Below are positions 6,615 through 7,477 of a DNA stretch of 7,477 bases, one piece after another. The position numbers and the translations under genes are program-made. Position 1 is the first letter of the stretch, and each line of letters starts with the position of its first letter. Source of the stretch: Candidatus Albibeggiatoa sp. nov. BB20 (GTDB taxonomy: Bacteria; Pseudomonadota; Gammaproteobacteria; Beggiatoales; Beggiatoaceae); the NCBI GenBank assembly GCA_016744725.1, contig JADGDW010000193.1:1-7477 (forward strand), read 5' to 3'. The notes under the pieces were generated by a model. The model did no database searches. It worked only from the letters and a program-made list of their open reading frames with translations, and had not been told where the DNA came from.

Positions 6615-6812
6615 ATGCCAAAAATGAAAACCAATCGCGGTGCAGCTAAGCGTTTTAGCCGTACAGCATCAGGTGGTTTTAAGCGTGGTCAAAGCCATCG
6701 CCGCCACATTTTGACTAAGAAGTCATCAAAACGGAAACGTCAATTGCGCTCGCCAAGCATGGTGCAGGATTGTGATACAGCAATGGTTTCACGTATGTTG
6801 CCTTACGCATAG
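6615..6812 (+). CDS. rpmI: 50S ribosomal protein bL35
   Basis: bL35 is a small basic protein of the large ribosomal subunit. The 65-residue product (usual length 64-66) begins MPKMKTNRGAAKRF and contains the typical KRGQSHRRHILTKKSSKRKRQLR block. GGAG at 6601-6604 lies ten bases before the ATG. Its TAG stop (6810-6812) overlaps the AGGAG ribosome site of rplT, which begins 13 bases later, so the two are probably translationally coupled and jointly controlled by bL20. Confidence 0.97.
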   Translation: MPKMKTNRGAAKRFSRTASGGFKRGQSHRRHILTKKSSKRKRQLRSPSMVQDCDTAMVSRMLPYA

Positions 6813-6825
6813 GAGAAGAGATTAA

Positions 6826-7182
6826 ATGCCTAGAGTCAAACGTGGTGTAACAGCACACGCTAAACATAAGAAAGTCCTTGACGCTGCCAAGGGTTATCAT
6901 GGTCGTCGCAAGAACGTCTATCGGGTAGCCAAGCAAGCTGTCACTAAAGCGGGTCAATATGCGTATCGTGACCGCCGTCAACGTAAACGTCAATTCCGTA
7001 TATTATGGATTGCGCGTATTAATGCGGGCGCACGTGAATACGGTATTTCCTATAGTCGCTTAATTGATGGTCTAAATAAAGCGAATATCGAAATTGATCG
7101 TAAAGTCTTAGCAGAATTAGCAGTAAACAATAAAGATGCATTTGCTGCCGTTGTTGAGCAAGCCAAAGCTGCATTAGTCTAA
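6826..7182 (+). CDS. rplT: 50S ribosomal protein bL20
   Basis: bL20 binds 23S rRNA and is needed early in large-subunit assembly; in E. coli it also represses its own operon at rpmI. The product has 118 residues, as in E. coli. The long basic N-terminal extension is seen (MPRVKRGVTAHAKHKKVLDA, then GYHGRRKNVYRVAKQAV). The C-terminal RNA-binding domain carries LWIARINAGAREYGISYSR. AGGAG at 6811-6815 lies ten bases before the ATG. It is the last gene of the operon; pheST, which often follows, is absent and a terminator comes next. Confidence 0.98.
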   Translation: MPRVKRGVTAHAKHKKVLDAAKGYHGRRKNVYRVAKQAVTKAGQYAYRDRRQRKRQFRILWIARINAGAREYGISYSRLIDGLNKANIEIDRKVLAELAVNNKDAFAAVVEQAKAALV

Positions 7183-7189
7183 GTCTTTT

Positions 7190-7230
7190 AAAAACTGCAC
7201 TTTTACACTTTGTGGAAGTGTGGTTTTTCC
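7190..7230 (+). terminator. Intrinsic terminator after rplT
   Basis: Aaaaactgcactt (7190-7202) pairs over 13 bp with aagtgtggttttt (7216-7228), allowing two G-U pairs. The loop can form a further cac/gtg mini-stem (7206-7208 with 7212-7214). The T-run 7224-7228 gives the RNA end. It starts eight bases after the rplT stop and closes the thrS-infC-rpmI-rplT operon. The A-run on the other side could make it act in both directions. Confidence 0.8.
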
Positions 7231-7298
7231 TCCTCCTGATTATACTATTCAAACCATTCTGCTTTTCCTATATATTCTAACAATTTCTTATTTTTGAA

Positions 7299-7387
7299 TA
7301 TTCTCATCGCTATTGTTTTTATCATTTAGGTCAATGGTTCTGGCAGATTTGGGTAAACTCAAGCAGCAATAGCCCATAATTGTATAG
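7299..7387 (+). repeat. Dispersed intergenic repeat, copy 2
   Basis: This copy has the same layout as the one at 3736: tattctcat at 7299-7307, then the 30-base core at 7346-7375 (gatttgggtaaactcaagca, then gcaatagccc), then ataattgtatag. It is in the same orientation as copy 1, differs at one base in the core and by small indels elsewhere. It ends 65 bases before the start of a probable transposase, so it may be part of, or the target of, a mobile element. Confidence 0.7.
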
Positions 7388-7394
7388 AACCCAT

Positions 7395-7421
7395 TTGACA
7401 TCTTTAATAAAGTGTTAAACT
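7395..7421 (+). promoter_or_regulatory. Possible promoter for the right-edge gene
   Basis: A perfect TTGACA (7395-7400) is followed after 15 bp by TAAACT (7416-7421), a rather short spacing. The palindrome cttta-a-taaag (7402-7412) sits between the boxes and could be an operator. It would serve the open frame beginning at 7453. Confidence 0.4.
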
Positions 7422-7452
7422 GAAAAGAAAAGTAAGATTGGATTGAGAAAAA

Positions 7453-7477
7453 ATGGGATATACAAGCAGCTTAACAG
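7453..7477 (+). CDS. Start of a possible IS5-type transposase (cut by right edge)
   Basis: Only eight codons are present, reading MGYTSSLT. Many IS5-family transposases open with an M-x-Y-x-x-x-LTDxEW pattern, and this fits its first part. A GAG five bases upstream is a weak ribosome site, and a possible promoter lies at 7395-7421. The identification rests on very few residues plus the nearby repeat, so it is tentative. No inverted terminal repeat could be defined because the rest of the element is outside the window. Confidence 0.35.

Noticed and set aside
6401..6634. Other overlapping open frames inside thrS, infC, rpmI and rplT (for example 4504-4758, 4657-4875, 6136-6330, 6401-6634, 6715-6993, 7019-7252)
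   Set aside because: All are shadows of strongly conserved genes in the correct frame, without ribosome sites or recognisable products.

Overview
The window is an AT-rich stretch of bacterial chromosome made mostly of housekeeping genes. It most likely comes from a gammaproteobacterium. The evidence is a Coq7-type ubiquinone hydroxylase, an E. coli-like 461-residue PurB, ThrS and IspH whose key residues fall at or near E. coli numbering, and the thrS-infC-rpmI-rplT order. Low GC, scattered intergenic repeats and a probable insertion sequence at the right edge would fit a Beggiatoa/Thiotrichales-like genome. That assignment is a guess from composition, not a result.

Layout. Positions 1-168 (minus) hold the start of an unrecognised protein running off the left edge, with a hairpin inside it. 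Positions 284-356 (minus) are tRNA-Thr(UGU) with a good promoter. coq7 (minus, 452-1090) and ispH (plus, 1201-2121) diverge from a 110-bp spacer that contains a TATAAT box and a small palindrome. purB follows ispH after 24 bp and is probably co-transcribed. A 396-bp gene-poor gap (3532-3927) holds a hairpin just after purB, a degraded open frame and one copy of an intergenic repeat. It ends at tRNA-Val(GAC), which has its own strong promoter. Then come thrS, infC, rpmI and rplT, closed by a convincing intrinsic terminator at 7190-7228. The last 250 bp contain a second copy of the repeat and, at the edge, the first eight codons of what looks like an IS5-type transposase.

How the genes relate. 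thrS (threonyl-tRNA synthetase), infC (IF3), rpmI (bL35) and rplT (bL20) form the classic translation operon. Two of its junctions place the upstream stop codon inside the next gene's Shine-Dalgarno sequence. infC has no ATG, GTG or TTG at the expected position; the only plausible start is AUC at 5994, a rare codon of the kind IF3 uses to control its own synthesis. pheST does not follow rplT here. ispH (isoprenoid precursors) and coq7 (ubiquinone ring) both feed quinone synthesis and share a divergent control region.

I saw no CRISPR array, defence system, toxin-antitoxin pair or biosynthetic cluster. The points worth a second look are the AUC start of infC, the dispersed repeat (two clear copies and a possible third inside the left-edge gene), the hairpin between infC and rpmI, and the mobile-element edge.
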